Assembly: GCA_949318235.1 (NCBI GenBank)
Contig: OX439128.1
Location: 50,220,491 to 50,284,490, forward strand
Origin: Ecdyonurus torrentis
Taxonomy: Eukaryota > Arthropoda > Insecta > Ephemeroptera > Heptageniidae
Reading direction: 5' to 3'
DNA: 64,000 nt
Below the pieces are notes generated by a model. That model was not told where the DNA came from and searched no databases. It saw only the letters and a program-made list of their open reading frames with translations. Shown here piece by piece: positions 1-18,710 of this stretch (its first letter is position 1; every line of letters starts with the position of its first letter). A program made the position numbers and the translations under genes.

Positions 1-299
1 CGCAGTTTCGTGATCCTCTTTGTAGGACTGTAACACAAGAAAAGTCAAAGTTTAGTTTAAATTTCACTTTCGATTTTTTTTTTCAACATTATACATACAA
101 TAGATTGCTAGGTAAATAAATAATTTTAATTTTGAATAAAATACAGTAAATCTAACAACTTTTTTTCTGTTAAAAACGAGCAATATTTACTTATAATGTA
201 ATAAATTTGATTGCTTATAATTTACTACTTGAAAATAGAGATTTCAAATAATTAAATTTATTACACATTGTGGCAACGTCTTTAAAAAGCAGAGAAAGG

Positions 300-498
300 C
301 AGGGTCAGATTGGTGATAAGATTAGGTCGGCAAATATTGACTGGCCCTTTTTGTTCACAGTCCCTTGTGTTTCGGGCCCCTTAAATAACGCCCCTCTTTG
401 GACCCTTTTGGATTAGTTATACTCCCAAAAGTGGGCGTAACTGGCTTAAAAGTGATCCTCTAGTCCTAAATTGTAAACTGGCCTTCAATCTGACCCTG
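300..498. mobile_element. hAT-like miniature element
   Basis: 199 bp with inverted ends CAGGGTCAGATTGG / CAATCTGACCCTG. Flanks are GAGAAAGG (292-299) and TAGAAAGG (499-506), an 8-bp duplication with one mismatch, as hAT transposons leave. Non-coding. Its ends are close to those of the element at 54400. Confidence 0.8.
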
Positions 499-2486
499 TA
501 GAAAGGTATGTTTCTATAAAACCTGACATAAAATAGCAATTTGTTGCATATAATTCTCTGCTGTTCATGTTTGTTGGATAGCCATAACGCTTTAAAATTT
601 TATTTTTAATTTGTGTCCTTTCTTACGACTGTATTCTTGCTTATGTCAATTTATTATTATTTTATTTTGTAATTTATTGAAACTCTCTGGAGAAAAATAA
701 TTAAATAAAATAACTTAAATGATTTAAGACTAAAAACATGTAAAGAGATAAAAGTAATAATAAAAAAAATCATAAATCAATATACATGTAATACTTATCA
801 ACGAATTGTCTAATAGAATAATAATAAATAAATATATATATTATTGTTTTAATAGATTTATGGAGACCTTATACAATACAAAAAAAAATGCAAAGTAATT
901 ATAAATATAACTGTCAAAAGTTAGGTAAAAAAAGGTGTCCTTTTTATTTTAACTTTTATTTAATAGCGTATTCAAATGTCAAGATTATCTACGTTATCTG
1001 AGGTCTTTTTAAAAACACTTTTTCCTCTCCAGCTTTCTATAATATACCTAACAATAATATTAAAATTAGAATTTATGCGTTTTTATAGCACGATGACATA
1101 ACTATATATATATACAAAATATAAAGAAAGAAATATTATAAATTATTAAAATAGTTTTTAATGTTATGAGGTCAAGATTATAAATACCCATTATTTAAAA
1201 GAAAAAAAAAATCAAATCTAAACAAACTATTCAAAAGAATTATTTTATTTTTATAAATATTGAAGGTCTGAAAACTAGAACTCAAATTATTCTAGAGCAA
1301 ATTCAGTATTCTAGTATTCTAGTATTCAAATTAGAACAAAAAAGTTGGTTTTAATTTTTTATTCTAATTAGGTTATTAAGGGTTATACACAAGCACCTTC
1401 TAAATAGGGTAAAATTTATAAAGGTGGTCCTGGTTATAAGCCCCATTTTATGAATTCCAGACATTTACAGGGGTAAAACAATAACCCTACAAAGAAATCC
1501 CCCCCCCCTTTTTTAAGAGAGTAAAATTTTGTCGTATATCCCCGATTTTAACGTTATGTTCATAAAACTCTGTTTAAATTAATATTTTAAAAAATATTGG
1601 GAGGGAAAGAAAAAAGATTCATAAAAATTTAGCAAGGTTTTTGCAATGTTCTATAACAATTTTCGTACGCAAATCCATTTGAAGGGAAACGGATATCGTA
1701 AAAAAAATGAAAATTTGTATAAGATCATAAAAATTGAACGTATAAGATTTGTTTTATACATCTTGAAAAGAAATAAGAGTATGAAAATGTGTAATAATAT
1801 AGAGATAAAAGAGTTTATTTCTATATATATATCAAACTACAGTTGACAAGTTATAAAAATATAGTTTTATGTTATCGTAAAGTGTATTGGCACCTTTATA
1901 TAATAATATTATAATAATAATAACGTAACCATAGCTCTCGAGTCACGTGATTTATAAACCACAGTGTTTTTTTGCTCTAATATGGTAGTTGTTCTGTATC
2001 TTATAAATAATATATTATGACGTCATCATTCTGGAGCAATAATCATAATAAATTACAAAACATAAAAAAATGATTGATTGAGTGACAAAATAAAACGCGA
2101 GAGAAAACATGCAGACTGGAATTCTAAAACATCGTAATATTTAGATAAGATAATTTATCAAACTCGGAAAAGTTTAATCTTTTATAATATATAAAACATT
2201 AATAAACTTTTTCTTTCGTGTTTTTGATTGAGTATATATATAAATTTTTTTACTTGTGTAGGAAAACCAGCTTTTAGATTTGTTTCTAATAAGCACATTC
2301 TTTAAATTTTTATAATTATTTACGATAGTATAAAGAAAAAAGTAGTGATTCCTCTTTGAATTGTGAATTGTTAGTAAAACAAAATAATGAAGTGATTTTA
2401 TAATTTACATCAATTATCATATCAGTTATATTTTTATTCCAAACAAAACACACTCATGCAGGTTTTTTTTTTTTTTTGTATCTATA
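499..2486. other. AT-rich non-coding stretch
   Basis: A/T homopolymers and TATA runs, a C run near 1501-1508, and one short lysine-rich frame (1646-1846) with no gene-like features. I see no gene. Confidence 0.6.
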
Positions 2487-2594
2487 ATGCTGTTCGTAAA
2501 CCCTGTTCTGTTGCACCAAAAAATGCGCATTCCATTTGAATAACCATAGGTGATTGTCATTTTTGGTGCAGAGAACAGGGTTTACGAACAGCAT
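2487..2594. mobile_element. Short inverted-repeat element (108 bp)
   Basis: Ends ATGCTGTTCGTAAACCCTG and CAGGGTTTACGAACAGCAT are exact inverted copies. The interior TTGCACCAAAAAATGCGCAT recurs, diverged, near 53950-54050. Non-autonomous hairpin-type element; superfamily unknown. Confidence 0.75.
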
Positions 2595-2748
2595 TTATGA
2601 CTCAAACGCAAATTAACTCAAATTTGAGTTTGCAGCTGGCTATAGATTATATTTTTATACAGAAGGTTAAACATTATATAAAAACCTAACAATAGAAGAT
2701 TGAAAATCGACAAGTAAAAGTCAATGTTAACTGATTTTGTAATATATT

Positions 2749-6263
<3,515 letters not shown>

Positions 6264-6895
6264 AATAAATTAGGTAATTTATGCTGCATTAAACAATTGC
6301 TTTATATTGTAGAGCACAAAATTGTAAGTATTTGGTAATATAAGTAATGAGGAAGGTGAATTGAAATTTGTTTGTTGAGTTTATGATATTTTTGGAAAAA
6401 GCTTTAACAAATTTTGAGGCGTTATTTTTTCTTAGGACGATTGGAACATACGAAGTATTTTTAATTATTTTTTGAAAATCAGCCTAGAAAGCCAGTGACG
6501 TCAGCCGGCAACTACTAATCGTTCGAGGTTCAGCAACCAGTTTAATGAAATCAGCTCATCCTCAGGATTTCAAAAAACTGGCTACTGAACCTTCTGTGAT
6601 GGTCAATACTTTCCGAAATAAATGCCCGATTGATGACGTCACAGGCTTTTTGGGTCGATTTTCAAAAATTAATTAAAAGTACTTCCCATGCTCCAATCGT
6701 TCTAAGAAAAAATAACGCCTCAAAATTTTTTAACGTTCTTTTCAAAAATGTCATAAAAAGTGGGTGTTAAAAAGAATTCACCTTCCTCAATGCTATTGTG
6801 GTATCATCACCATACGATATACGATATAGCATAAATTATGTTGTTATGCATAAATGTAGCTGCATTGACCTAGCATAATTATTACATATTTAGGC
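6264..6895. mobile_element. AT-rich family-B repeat interrupted by a larger inverted-repeat element
   Basis: The outer parts (about 6264-6345 and 6820-6895, with AATTTATGCTGCATT and AGCATAATTATTACATATTTA) are the two halves of the repeat also seen at 9284, 20841 and 27704. Between them, about 6349-6788 is a 440-bp element whose ends are long imperfect inverted repeats of roughly 130 bp (GAGGAAGGTGAATT..., TTTTGAGGCGTTATTTTTTC...). The insertion order is therefore visible. No coding capacity. Confidence 0.7.
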
Positions 6896-9283
6896 ATGCA
6901 ATATGTTTGAAAAAAAAAAAAGAAGAAAAAGAAAGGAGACTCACAGAAAGAGAGAAAGAAAAAACAACAACGTTAAATTAGTTTCATAACGTAAACGTTA
7001 TAATAAAAAAAAAAAAAAATTAAAAAAAAATCACCGCTCGCAGACTTGTTTTGAATGCAAATTAAATTAACATCATTATCTCTCATATATACAAGTCTTA
7101 CTCACAATAATTTCCATGCTTGCTTCCTCATTTAATTTAACATACCTTGTATAACGTAATAATAACAACAAAATAATATAATAAAATTATCTTTCAAGTA
7201 TGCCGCATTACAATAAACATATTATAGATTATTTTATTACATTTAAAATTAAATTATTATAAGAATTTAGAATACTAAAAATAATAATATATTTCAATTA
7301 TTCTATTGTTACATACCTATATATTTTATTGAAATTTTTTACTTTTATCATTTTGAAATAAATTTATTATACGAATTATACATTGTATTTTTTTTTTAAA
7401 GATAATGAAATTATGCTTCTGGAATTACGTAAGTATTATAAACATAAGAATTTCATTAAATAAATTATGCATTGAGTAACCATTAAAATAATAACAGAGT
7501 TTACAATAATATAAAGATGTATTAAAAATTCTTACTTAGAAAAAAAAATTTAATGAATGCTTTTAACAATTTAAAAGTTCCTGCTTCTTTTATATTTAAA
7601 TTAATATAACATTGCAAAGTATATATAATATAATATTCCGATTGTTGTCGACATATATAATCTTTAACTTATATATATATATATTTTTTTTGTATATTAT
7701 AGAGATAACATATTAAGTATAATACATTAATCAAATCAATTTTTAAGTCACGTAATCCCACTTAAATAAAAATCAACTTTGCTACTTCACATTAGTAGAG
7801 TAAAATATCCTTAAGGAAAATATTTATTTATAATGCTAAAGGGGATTGTACGTATATTAACAATAAAAAAAAAGTATGATGTTTTTTTAATATGGGTTGG
7901 CACGTACATATATGTAGGTATATAATATAAAAATTATTATACCGTATTATATATACAAGACATTTATATGCACTTTATTATCACGATTTTTGATAGACGT
8001 TTTGTAAAACTTGACCTAAGACAATGTTTTTTCTTGACATCTTATATATATATAAAATTATAAGTTTTTCAATTTTTTTTACAAGTTCCATACACTCTAC
8101 TATATGTATAAAAAATACTATTTATCTTATGTTAATTTGCATAAAACACTCACAATTTTTTTCTACCGTTAGAAAACATTGTAAGTGAATAATGGTGACA
8201 CATTACAAAAGATAAAACGATGTAATTATGTTTTTTTTTTTTTAATATGTATGTATATATTTTATATATAATATATAATTCTGATTTTTATCGATATTTT
8301 AAAAACAGTTATTCGTATATGTTTAAGTTATACTTTTGATCTTATATAATATTATTATCTCATACTTTTGCAATTTGTTTTAATTGTTTGCAAAAAAATT
8401 TGAAAGTAAAGATTTAAACGATTTACTACATGGACCTATGTTGGTCGTTATTAAATATGATGTAATATTATATAATATTTTATATTTTTAAATGTGCAAA
8501 AAAAAAAAAAGTCTTAATAATTGTTATTTTGAATGCTGAGTAATAGCAAATAAATATGGAATGGTAATTTTCATTATAATATGTTGAAATAAAATTTTCT
8601 TTTCTGTATACCTACTTTTTTCTTTGTTAATTATATTCATTTGTACTGTAAATGATAATTATTAAGAAGAAAAAAATCAATGTCATCTCAAAATATTTTG
8701 AACAAATATGATCATTCCTGAAGTATAATATCCTTGACAGATTGAATAACAAAAATGAGTAACAATCATTTTTCTGATGCCGAGCGGAGGTTTTTCCATA
8801 TTAGTACTTTTCTCCAAGACACATATTTCACAACCTTGACATTGTTGTAATATTATTATTGTTTGTGACATCTCGGGCAGTGGTGACTTTATAAGGACTG
8901 AAGATGCATATTATGTATGTGAGTGGAGGTAGTGGACGTCGGATTTTTTTTTTTTTTTTTTAATAATTTTGTGGGAGGATAAGTTTTTTTTTTTTTTTTT
9001 TTAATTTTTTTTTACATACTAATACAGTTAGAGCACTGACAGAACGACACTTAAAATATACGAAACGTTTGAAATTGTCATTTTTCGTTGTTTTAACTTT
9101 AGCAATCTAAAGAAAAGTGCATTCACATATTCATTAACTTATTATTTAATAGCAATGTTTTAAATGGCAATTATTATTATTTTGCTGTGTGCAAAGTTAC
9201 AACAAATAAATGTATGATGTGATTACACTTTTACAAGTCACTAAATTAAGATTTCAAAGTCATTTCTTTCGTCTATACAGTGA
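6896..9283. other. AT-rich non-coding stretch
   Basis: A-runs, TATA runs and two long T runs near 8946-9010. A 62-aa cysteine-containing minus-strand frame (8683-8871) has no recognisable domain and no splice sites I trust. No gene seen. Confidence 0.6.
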
Positions 9284-9470
9284 CAAAAATAAATACGTAA
9301 TAATTACACTGTACCATTTTTAGTAACAATTAGTCCATATACTCGTATGCTATATTATGCTAAATACAAAATATAGTTGTGTTTTATATAGCATAATTGA
9401 AAATGATGTTGAAATTTATCAACATTTATGAAATAATAACATAAATGCAGCATAAACTACGCAATTTCTT
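9284..9470 (+). repeat. AT-rich interspersed repeat, family B
   Basis: Begins GACAAAAATAAATACGTAAT and ends with GCATAAACTACGCAATTTCTT. Shares these ends and several ATGCTATA words with 20841-21015 and 27704-27895. The ends are imperfect inverted copies, so probably a miniature DNA transposon. Confidence 0.6.
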
Positions 9471-9865
9471 CTTGCTGCATATATAATCATAATACTACAT
9501 CATTGTGCAATAATTTTTAATTCAATAAAAATTAAATGGTTTTTAAATAAAGTTTACATGCAATCAACTTTATTATATTATGTACTAATCCGTGAGCAGG
9601 CCATTATATATAAGAGCTTTTCAGTTTACTTGAATTATTGCTTTAGACCTAGAAGAATAAAAAATAAAACAAAATAAAAAAACTATAAGTGCATCGGAAA
9701 CTAATGCTAATACTAAATGTACGTATAAGAATCCTATATCTCTTAATTCATTGGGACAAAACATATTGGTGACTGTTTGCAAAAGTTACGAAGTTATTTG
9801 TTATACGTAATAATAAAAAATAAAAAATTGAAAAAATGAGATCTGAAAAACTATATGGTCAAAAC

Positions 9866-10159
9866 CTATGATCATGACGTCATATTTAATGCGCTTGGAG
9901 GCCATACTGGAGTAGTGAATAACATTGCACAGCATAAAACAAACGTGGTTTTTGACTATATTTTTGGAAAATGAGTTAAACTGTTATTTTTCTCTCATAC
10001 TTGAAACCCTAATTTAACCTGTTAACAGCACCAATGCTTTTAAAAATATTCCTATAAGTATTTTTAAACTGTCAAAATGTATCATTTTCCCATATCAGCC
10101 CATGATATTCAGTGCTCACATATGGCGTCAACTTTTATATGAATGCAACCACCCTATAC
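9866..10159 (-). mobile_element. Miniature element, family A (minus orientation)
   Basis: Reverse-orientation copy of the family at 18711, 26470 and 52188. It runs from the ATGACGTCAT/GCGC end to the GCAACCACCCTATA end. Family ends TATAGGGTG / CACCCTATA are inverted, pointing to a DNA transposon with a TA-type target. Confidence 0.75.
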
Positions 10160-13100
10160 CACTCCATCGAGTGACATATTTCAATAAGTCTCAGTCTTTT
10201 ATAAGTCTTACTATATATTATAAAATATATAAAATATAACAATATTATAAAAGTATTGTATATAGTTGAAACTGCAAGAAACACAATAATATAATAAAAA
10301 TATAATAACACGATGATAATAAAAAAAAAAAGCAGTACTTGGAAGTCTTATTGAAAGTTACAAGGTACAAAAAGATATTCATGTAATCATTGTATTATGT
10401 ATGTATGTGTACGTATGTATGTATGAATGTCCACTTATATTTTATTTTACTATAGAGATAAACACTGAATATTTTTTTGTATATAATAATATAATGTCTG
10501 CAGTTTATAGTTTAAATATCGTGACTTAAACTTGATAATAATATCCTCCCATCTGGTTCACAAGAGTTTAATATCTCCGTGTTATTATTTCATAAAACAT
10601 ATTCATAAATCTACTTGTCTTACAATATTAATGCGGATATGTATAGTGTTTTGTGTATATATATAAGGTATTTACATATCTTTGGACTTATATAGGGATA
10701 AGAAAATTAACTCCTCAAAAAGAATGAAATAAGAAAAACCACAATTATTATTATTAATATTTTTCTTTTGAAAGGTACTTTTTAAGCAATACAGTAAAGC
10801 CTTTTTTTATTTTTTATTTATTTTAATTTTTTACATTTCTGTTAACTGGAAGTATTTTTAATTACTTTTTAAAACGCTCAAAGAGCCGCTAGTTAAAATT
10901 ACTTAAAAAAAAGTATAATGCTCTTTCTTGTATTTATCATTATTTATTTAGATAGAATCCGTAGGAAACACTAAATTAAACAACAGAGTTGAAATTTGAA
11001 AGAATAATTTTTTAGTTATCTTAACTGGTGATATATTGTGCATTTTCACAATATTCATATATAAAAATATATTGATATATTCATACTTCTAAATTCTAAA
11101 AACTGTTGTCAAACTAAAACTTGTTGTTTTAAAACTGGCTCGAAAATGTTACTTTAAAATCAGAATTGCTAAAAAATAATAATAATAATAAAAAAAACTA
11201 GAACTTCTCTTCATTTTATGTAAATTAAAGTTTGGAGAGATATTTTAAGGTAAATTGACACTTAAAGTGCACCCACATAAAATTTCAAAAATTTATATTA
11301 TTATTCACCCTGTATTGCACAAAAATAAAATACACGTATAAGAAACCGAATTAATGCCATTTTTCTATCATATAACCCACGCTATATTTAACTGATTGAT
11401 TGAATTGATAAACTTTAGTATAATATTCTATACGACACATAAAACTGAGAAATCGGGAAAGTTTTAGATTATTTCCTAGAAGTGTGAATTCTTAGTATAA
11501 AACTTAAAACTCGGATTCCTTTGCTTGAATAAAAAATAAAAATGATTTTAATTATTATTAAAAAAAAAAAGGTAAAGTTAAAAGTTAATTGATTGACAAA
11601 TGTAAATGACTACATCAAAATTCAATTAAAATATCGTATAAACAGGTAGCAAACTATTAAGTATGTTCTTTAAAATTAATAATGGCATCGTATGTCAATG
11701 TAAATCACAGTTGAAATGTCTTATATACCTGAAAAAAAAACTAATTTAAAAAGCACACATTTTACCATATATGGATGTAATTTTTAGCATTCCAATAATA
11801 CCAATGTTAACAGCATATACACAGACAGAGACCAATTTAGAAAGAAAGAAAAGTTAAAAATATAATTTAAACAAATAAGGAAAGGCGCCTATGTCTCGTG
11901 TAAAATTATTTAAATTTAAAATATACGTTAAAAGTAATTTATATTGAAATGGCGTATACGAGTCATCTAAATAAATAAAAATTTAGAGAAGAATATATTT
12001 CTATTTTATAGTTTAAAAAAGTATAATGTTTGTTTTATCTATGAACGTAAATTAGAGGTCATTTGAATATGCAGTTATGCAAGAAATAACCGTTATGTAT
12101 ATAAATCAATAGCTTACTATATATAATACTAGACTTCGTGATGATGTCCATGCCATGTGAAATCAAGACAAAATCAGTCTCTTGTAGTCGTGATTATAAT
12201 AATTTTATTGTTCTTATAACGAGAAGATAATTATAAAGTTGAAATATCACTGACATTACGTATAAATAAGTTGACAAATTTTTAACAGAATGCTTTGAAA
12301 AATCGATTACGATTATCGTGATAGCGAATCTCCATTTGAGAAAAATTTTGTAATGAAAAATTCATGCACGAAAGAAAAATATATTAACCATTTTTTCATA
12401 ATACTATTTTTTTTCTATTTCAAAAAACACTTAAATTTTCAAAACAGTTAAAGTATTATTATCGTCAATTATCGTTAATTTTTTATATCAAATTTTAAAT
12501 TGGATTGGTTAATTCAATTATAGTAGCTATTATATGTCAAGTCATGTTTTAGATAATTTATCATTATATAGGAATATGAGACATTAAATAAAAACAATGA
12601 AACATATAGTAAAGATGAATCATATTTTTCTTATAAATTAAATATTATTATCATTATTTTGGTTAATTATAAAAAGGATGATTATGCGAGCACCACAATT
12701 TACGTCATATTGACGTGACCTTGATCTTGTGGTGGTTCCAACAATGCGTCACGCCTCTGTTTTTAGTAAAGTGCTGCCTAGGCCAGCGTGCTGCCAAGTT
12801 GTCCTAGGCGTCACTCAAGCGAACAAAATCTCTCTCGCACAGTTTTGCTACTTTCAAACCGACCTACTAATAGTCGATAAATTATTATCATCACAGCCAC
12901 CTTTATATAATATACAACGTGCGACCACTACTTATCTGGATCAAATTTCATATAAAACTAATCCATCAAATTAATTTAACATAATTTGATCATATTATGG
13001 GTGATCAATAAGTTAATAAATCTGCCAAATGAAGAATAAGAATTTAAATTGGCAGATTTTTTTTAATGAAAAATCCTTAAATTTTTATTTCTTTTAGCTT

Positions 13101-14879
13101 AAAACACAACAAATTGTGTCTCGTATCTGTCATTTAAATATTTCCTGGCTATTAATAGATTTTGTAACAATATGCTAAAAACATAACGGTCACACGCTAA
13201 AGCTTACACTTGAAGCTTTTCCAGTGTGCCTCACCGATAACTTCCATTTTATTATAATAGAGACCACATAAAATTTTATCTGTCCATTCACTGTTCAAAA
13301 TTTGCACATATTAGGGTGATATAGTGATATCGTTCTTGTATCTTCTTTTTAACCTCTCTCTGTTTACTTTTTACTTTTTTCAATGAATGTATAGATAAAA
13401 TTTTGTAAAATTAAGTATAGACTTTACTACTATTAAAATTAAAAAGAGTCCTGGAATGTAAAAAAAAAAATTAAAAAAAAAACTGGCCCTTTCTATAATT
13501 CCACTTCTGAGGACATAATAAATATGCATTATGAGTTTTTGGTTTCTGCTGGAAAATTGACGTATAATTTATGATCAATGTTTAACGGACTGGAATAAAA
13601 GATTACTTGTCATGCCTGATTAACACTTAATGTTGTGTGCAATTATGTTTGTGTGATTGGAATTAATTAGTTGTCACCTTTATATACCGTGATGTTATGT
13701 TTTTTCATATAAACATGAAAGAGATAGAGAGAGAAAAAAAACTTGATGAGAAAGAGAGAAATCTGTAAGGTGAGGATATCAACCTTTTATATAGTAATGC
13801 AGCCTGGGATATATAAGCATCATTTTCTCAACAAGTGTCATCAAATTAAGTAATTAATTGCACCTGTCTTGAAAAGCAAAAATGGAAATCAATTAATGTT
13901 TCACTTTGATATTAACAAAAAAAAAAAAAATGATTTTTTAATTAAGTCAGTAAGGTTTTATTTGTAAATTTTTTTTGTCCTTCAATTTTTTAGAATTCTT
14001 ATGAGATACTGAAAGTTTTTTCTAAGCAGTTATATTAAAGTCAAAATTACGCAAAATATTTTGTTTAAACACCTTAAAAATATAGCCTTAACTTACTATA
14101 TTGTACCACTGCACTAGTACTAAAGTACACTAAAATTTTCCAAGTATTCTAGCATCATAAGAAATTTCTATTTTTTTTTTTTTTTTTTTTTCATTGTTGA
14201 GAGGTCACGATTGCCGTTTAAATGCATGTTATTTGAGTGAGGTTTTCAACACTAAAGAAGAATACTTGAGGAACTTCAACTAGTACTAAAAATTATAGAT
14301 TTTTGCTATTTTTTAACAGTTAACAATTTTGTTAATTTTATTAAAATAATTAAAATTTAATGACATCTTTAAAAATAATATTAACCTTGATCCTGTGAGC
14401 TAACAATTATAAATAAAGACAACGATGCTCTAAAACCAATCTATATAAAAAGTAAAACGTTTCACCAATAATATGTGTGCTAGTGTGCTGTCTACTCCCA
14501 CACGTAAAGTATTTAAAACACATTCAAGCAGAGAGAATATAACATCAGCCAAAATGTTTGGTTCTTCACTTATTTTTACGAGACAGGCAAATATTTCTGC
14601 AGATCAACGTAATTATAAACAAAGCTGGGTCGTAAAACTTTTTATAATATAATATATTTTTTAAACTTCCTGTAAGAAAAAAAAAAGATAGAATAAATAA
14701 TTTTTATAGCTTGAAAGTATAAAAAATAGTATATTATACATAAGTAAATAAAAATAATGTCCAAGGTTTTAACTTGCGTTAAAAAAATAATTATTTGTTT
14801 CAGTCAAATTATAATATAATTTAAGCTTACTTTCAATTATATAATATTTTATTGTTTTTAACATTATTATTTATTTCCC

Positions 14880-14973
<94 letters not shown>

Positions 14974-15677
14974 TAATTTGAGTGATTTAATAAAATAATT
15001 TATTCATATATATGTACCATATAAAATATCAGATGTAAAAATCACAAATTACAAGTAACCTTTGGCTAAAACAAAATGTTGTATGTATAAATAAGTAAAT
15101 TATTATCTGTAATAAAGCTAAGTAGATAATGATGGCGCCAGTTAAAATGTTGTGCGTGGAAAAATTGAGTATAGATATGCCGCGGGTATTAAACAATTTA
15201 CAGGAAAATAAAAATCATGTGTCTCCCTCAATTTTATGTTTCAATATTTTTTTTTTCTGAACCTCGGCAGACGCTACTCAATAAAAACACCCGCGTGCAA
15301 TTTTATTATTTTTTATGATACTCTTTTTTTTCTCTCTCTCTCTCTTCAACTTTGGCGCCTTCTCGTTTATTTTCTCATAAAATGTCACAAGTAACAAGCA
15401 ACCTTCATAATTTTATAACATTTTATATCGTAAAATAAATTTGATGTTTATAAGTGAAAGTTATAAAGATATAAAATAAAAATCGTTTTTTTTTTTCCTT
15501 CAATTAAATTATTTTTGTTAAGATAATATTTTATTGTATATAAGTTAAAATATATGCATGAAATTTATTTATAAAGGTGTATAATAGTATTGTTAATAGA
15601 TTTATATGATCAGTAAATTATTATACTTTTATAGATAAGCCCACCTACAGAGGAAAATATATTGTATCTAGAATTAT

Positions 15678-15768
<91 letters not shown>

Positions 15769-16672
15769 GTTTAACTTGTCTTTTTGCACCCTGTTATTTT
15801 TATTAGAAATCTTATCAAAAAATCTTATCAAATAATAATATTTAATGTTAGTGTTTTAAAAATCAATTGAACTATAATTATATTAGATAAAATTGAAAAG
15901 TTTTATCGATATATTATATTGGCTCAGTACATACGTATATATTTCATAAGCAATAACTATTTAAAGTATCTTTTACTCCTATGAAGAGAAAAATTTACGT
16001 TTATAGATTTGATAAAAATTTGACGAGAAATAAATTATTATTATACAATTGAAATCAAATTGAATATAAATTTAATAAAAATTTCTTTCAATAAATTATA
16101 TATGTAACAAAAACATTAATCGGTAGTACTTTAAGATTGCACGTTTCAGTCATAAAATTTTAAATTTATAAATAAAACAATGTGAGTAATTTTAGTATAT
16201 AAAATTGAATTAAAGTATGAATTCATGCTGATTTCTGCAAGAGGGTATAATATATAATAAGCATCATCATCATTAAAGTAACTCTAAAAATATTATTAAA
16301 ATTGTTGAACAGTACAACAAGAAAAATGTCCTTGATTTTTCAACAATGATAAAAAAAAAAACATTGTTAATATAATATATTTTTTTCTCTTCAGCGATGA
16401 GATTGAACTTCTTATTATCAATTCGAGGTCATATGATACGAAAAAAAAAAGAAGCTGCCAAGCAGTCTTGCAAGTCTTTTCTTATCAAACTTTATGGAAT
16501 GCTATTATTTTTTGTGTGTCTTGAACACGACTTCTTCTTATGCATACAAAAGACAAGAAGAGAAGAGCAAAACAATCTCACTTTTGGTGCACGTGATAAC
16601 GAGGAGGTGGTCCTGAATTTGCGTATATATGTATCTCATTATATCTACGCTCCAATGTAATAAATACCTCTT

Positions 16673-16757
<85 letters not shown>

Positions 16758-16857
16758 ATATATATATAAAAAAGTTATATTTTTTATTATACATACCCTC
16801 CTCCTCCCCTTTCTATATCTTTCAGCTATTGTAATAGTTTGCATATTGCTATTTAAC

Positions 16858-16895
<38 letters not shown>

Positions 16896-17833
16896 ATCAC
16901 CACGGTATCATTTACCTGACCTCTAATGTAATGAACATTCTTTTAATGTCGTCATTTTTTAAGTTAGTTTGCACTTTGAAACATTCCTTTGCTTGTTTTT
17001 TACATACCACACAGACACAGGTTGTTTCTTATATATATTAGTTAAAGTAATTATTATACTTCGTTATTATAATGCATACTTTCGTAATTATTTTAAACCA
17101 AATGTAAATTGAAATAAGGATTTAATGAATAAGTATTTTGATTATTATGATATGAAGGCAGAGTCTTTCGTTTATAATTGTTTAAAATAAAAACGCAACC
17201 TTTATGAGCCTTGTTTAAACATTTCTCATATAGGATAATAAAAATTGTATATGGCTGCATTTTTGATTGGCCATAAAATAGTTTAAAAAAAAAATACATT
17301 GAATTTTGCACAACAATTATTTCGCACTATTATCGGTAATAAAAATTGCTATTTAAAGACTTGTTAAAAAGATTACGTATTGAAAATATATATATATATA
17401 TATATATATAAAAGTTCTTGGCACTAATTAAAATAAGATTTAAAAAAAAAAAATACACACTTTTATTTTAACTTACTTTTAATTCAACTCCTGGTGGAAT
17501 TTAAATTAATTAATTATAATTGTAATGTATAATTTAATAATATCATTTTATTTTAATTGCTTTTACATATTGCAATTTAGAACAAAATAACTACGGTACT
17601 GTATATTATATAATAATAAAAATAAAAACTTTTTTTTTTGTTCAAGGTTATTAAACGATTATAAATATAGGTTTTAAAAATTAAAAATAATTAACCATTA
17701 AGTTTTAAATATTCATTATTATTATTATTAGAACTTGATTTAAATTCTATATAATGTAAAATGCATTTTTTGTCTTATAATATAATTTAATGCAACCCAG
17801 ATATCGGCGTAAGAAAACTGATATTCTATATAC

Positions 17834-17915
<82 letters not shown>

Positions 17916-18710
17916 TAAGAATATAATATAATAAATCAAGATAAATGTGAATATAGTATACTATATTTAAATTTAAGTATTTTTATAACCATAGGTGTGC
18001 TTAATGGTTTTATGTGTTATCATATAGAATAAATTGTATTTTAAAGATTTATATATTATACATTGTATATATGTGCCTAAAATTTTCTACATTATAAATA
18101 TAAAACAGTTAATAATATGTCCAATTGTAAAATATAGCTTAGATTTGCCATTACTAATGATAAAGGCATACATTGAATACCAAATGTATTTTTAAGAGAG
18201 AGAATTACACGTGTATCTAATATTAAAAACATTAATCCCCTTATAACCCTCTTTTTTTTATATAATTTTTTTAAATGAAAGTTTTAGTACGATGAATTGA
18301 AATAAATAATAATAATAATAATAATAATTTCTTTCCAAGAAATTTGGCTAAAAGCCATTATGGACCAATAAAAAAAGAGTATTATTAAGATTAATTTTAT
18401 ACACAGAGCGTATGTATTTGTATTATTTGTGTGGTACTTTCAGTTTAAAGAGTTTAGACCATAGCAAAAAACTTTTTTACGCTCAATTTATATATGACAC
18501 TACAAATATACACAAAATGATTCTATGAAGCAAATATTTTGCCAATTTTTAGTGACTATTTATAATTTTATTTGCAACACATGTTTACATACATTGTATA
18601 TGAGGTTATTACAGGTCAAATGTATATAAGTGCGTAGTTTTGTCACATATACGATAAATATGAAATAATATTCAAAACAACGTGTACTTAAATAGCAATA
18701 TAACATTATA
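10160..18710. other. Long AT-rich non-coding stretch with microsatellites
   Basis: Holds (AT)n at 14884-14972 and 17838-17908 and (CT)n at 15680-15764, 16677-16755 and 16864-16893. A GC-richer patch at 12690-12900 contains TGACCTTGA and CRE-like words and an 81-aa frame (12729-12974) without known domain. A hairpin AATCTGCCAA/TTGGCAGATT lies near 13018-13058. I cannot support a gene. Confidence 0.6.

Noticed and set aside
8683..8871. 62-aa cysteine-bearing frame as a missing exon of the Eiger-like gene
   Set aside because: No TNF-domain pattern and no convincing splice sites around it.
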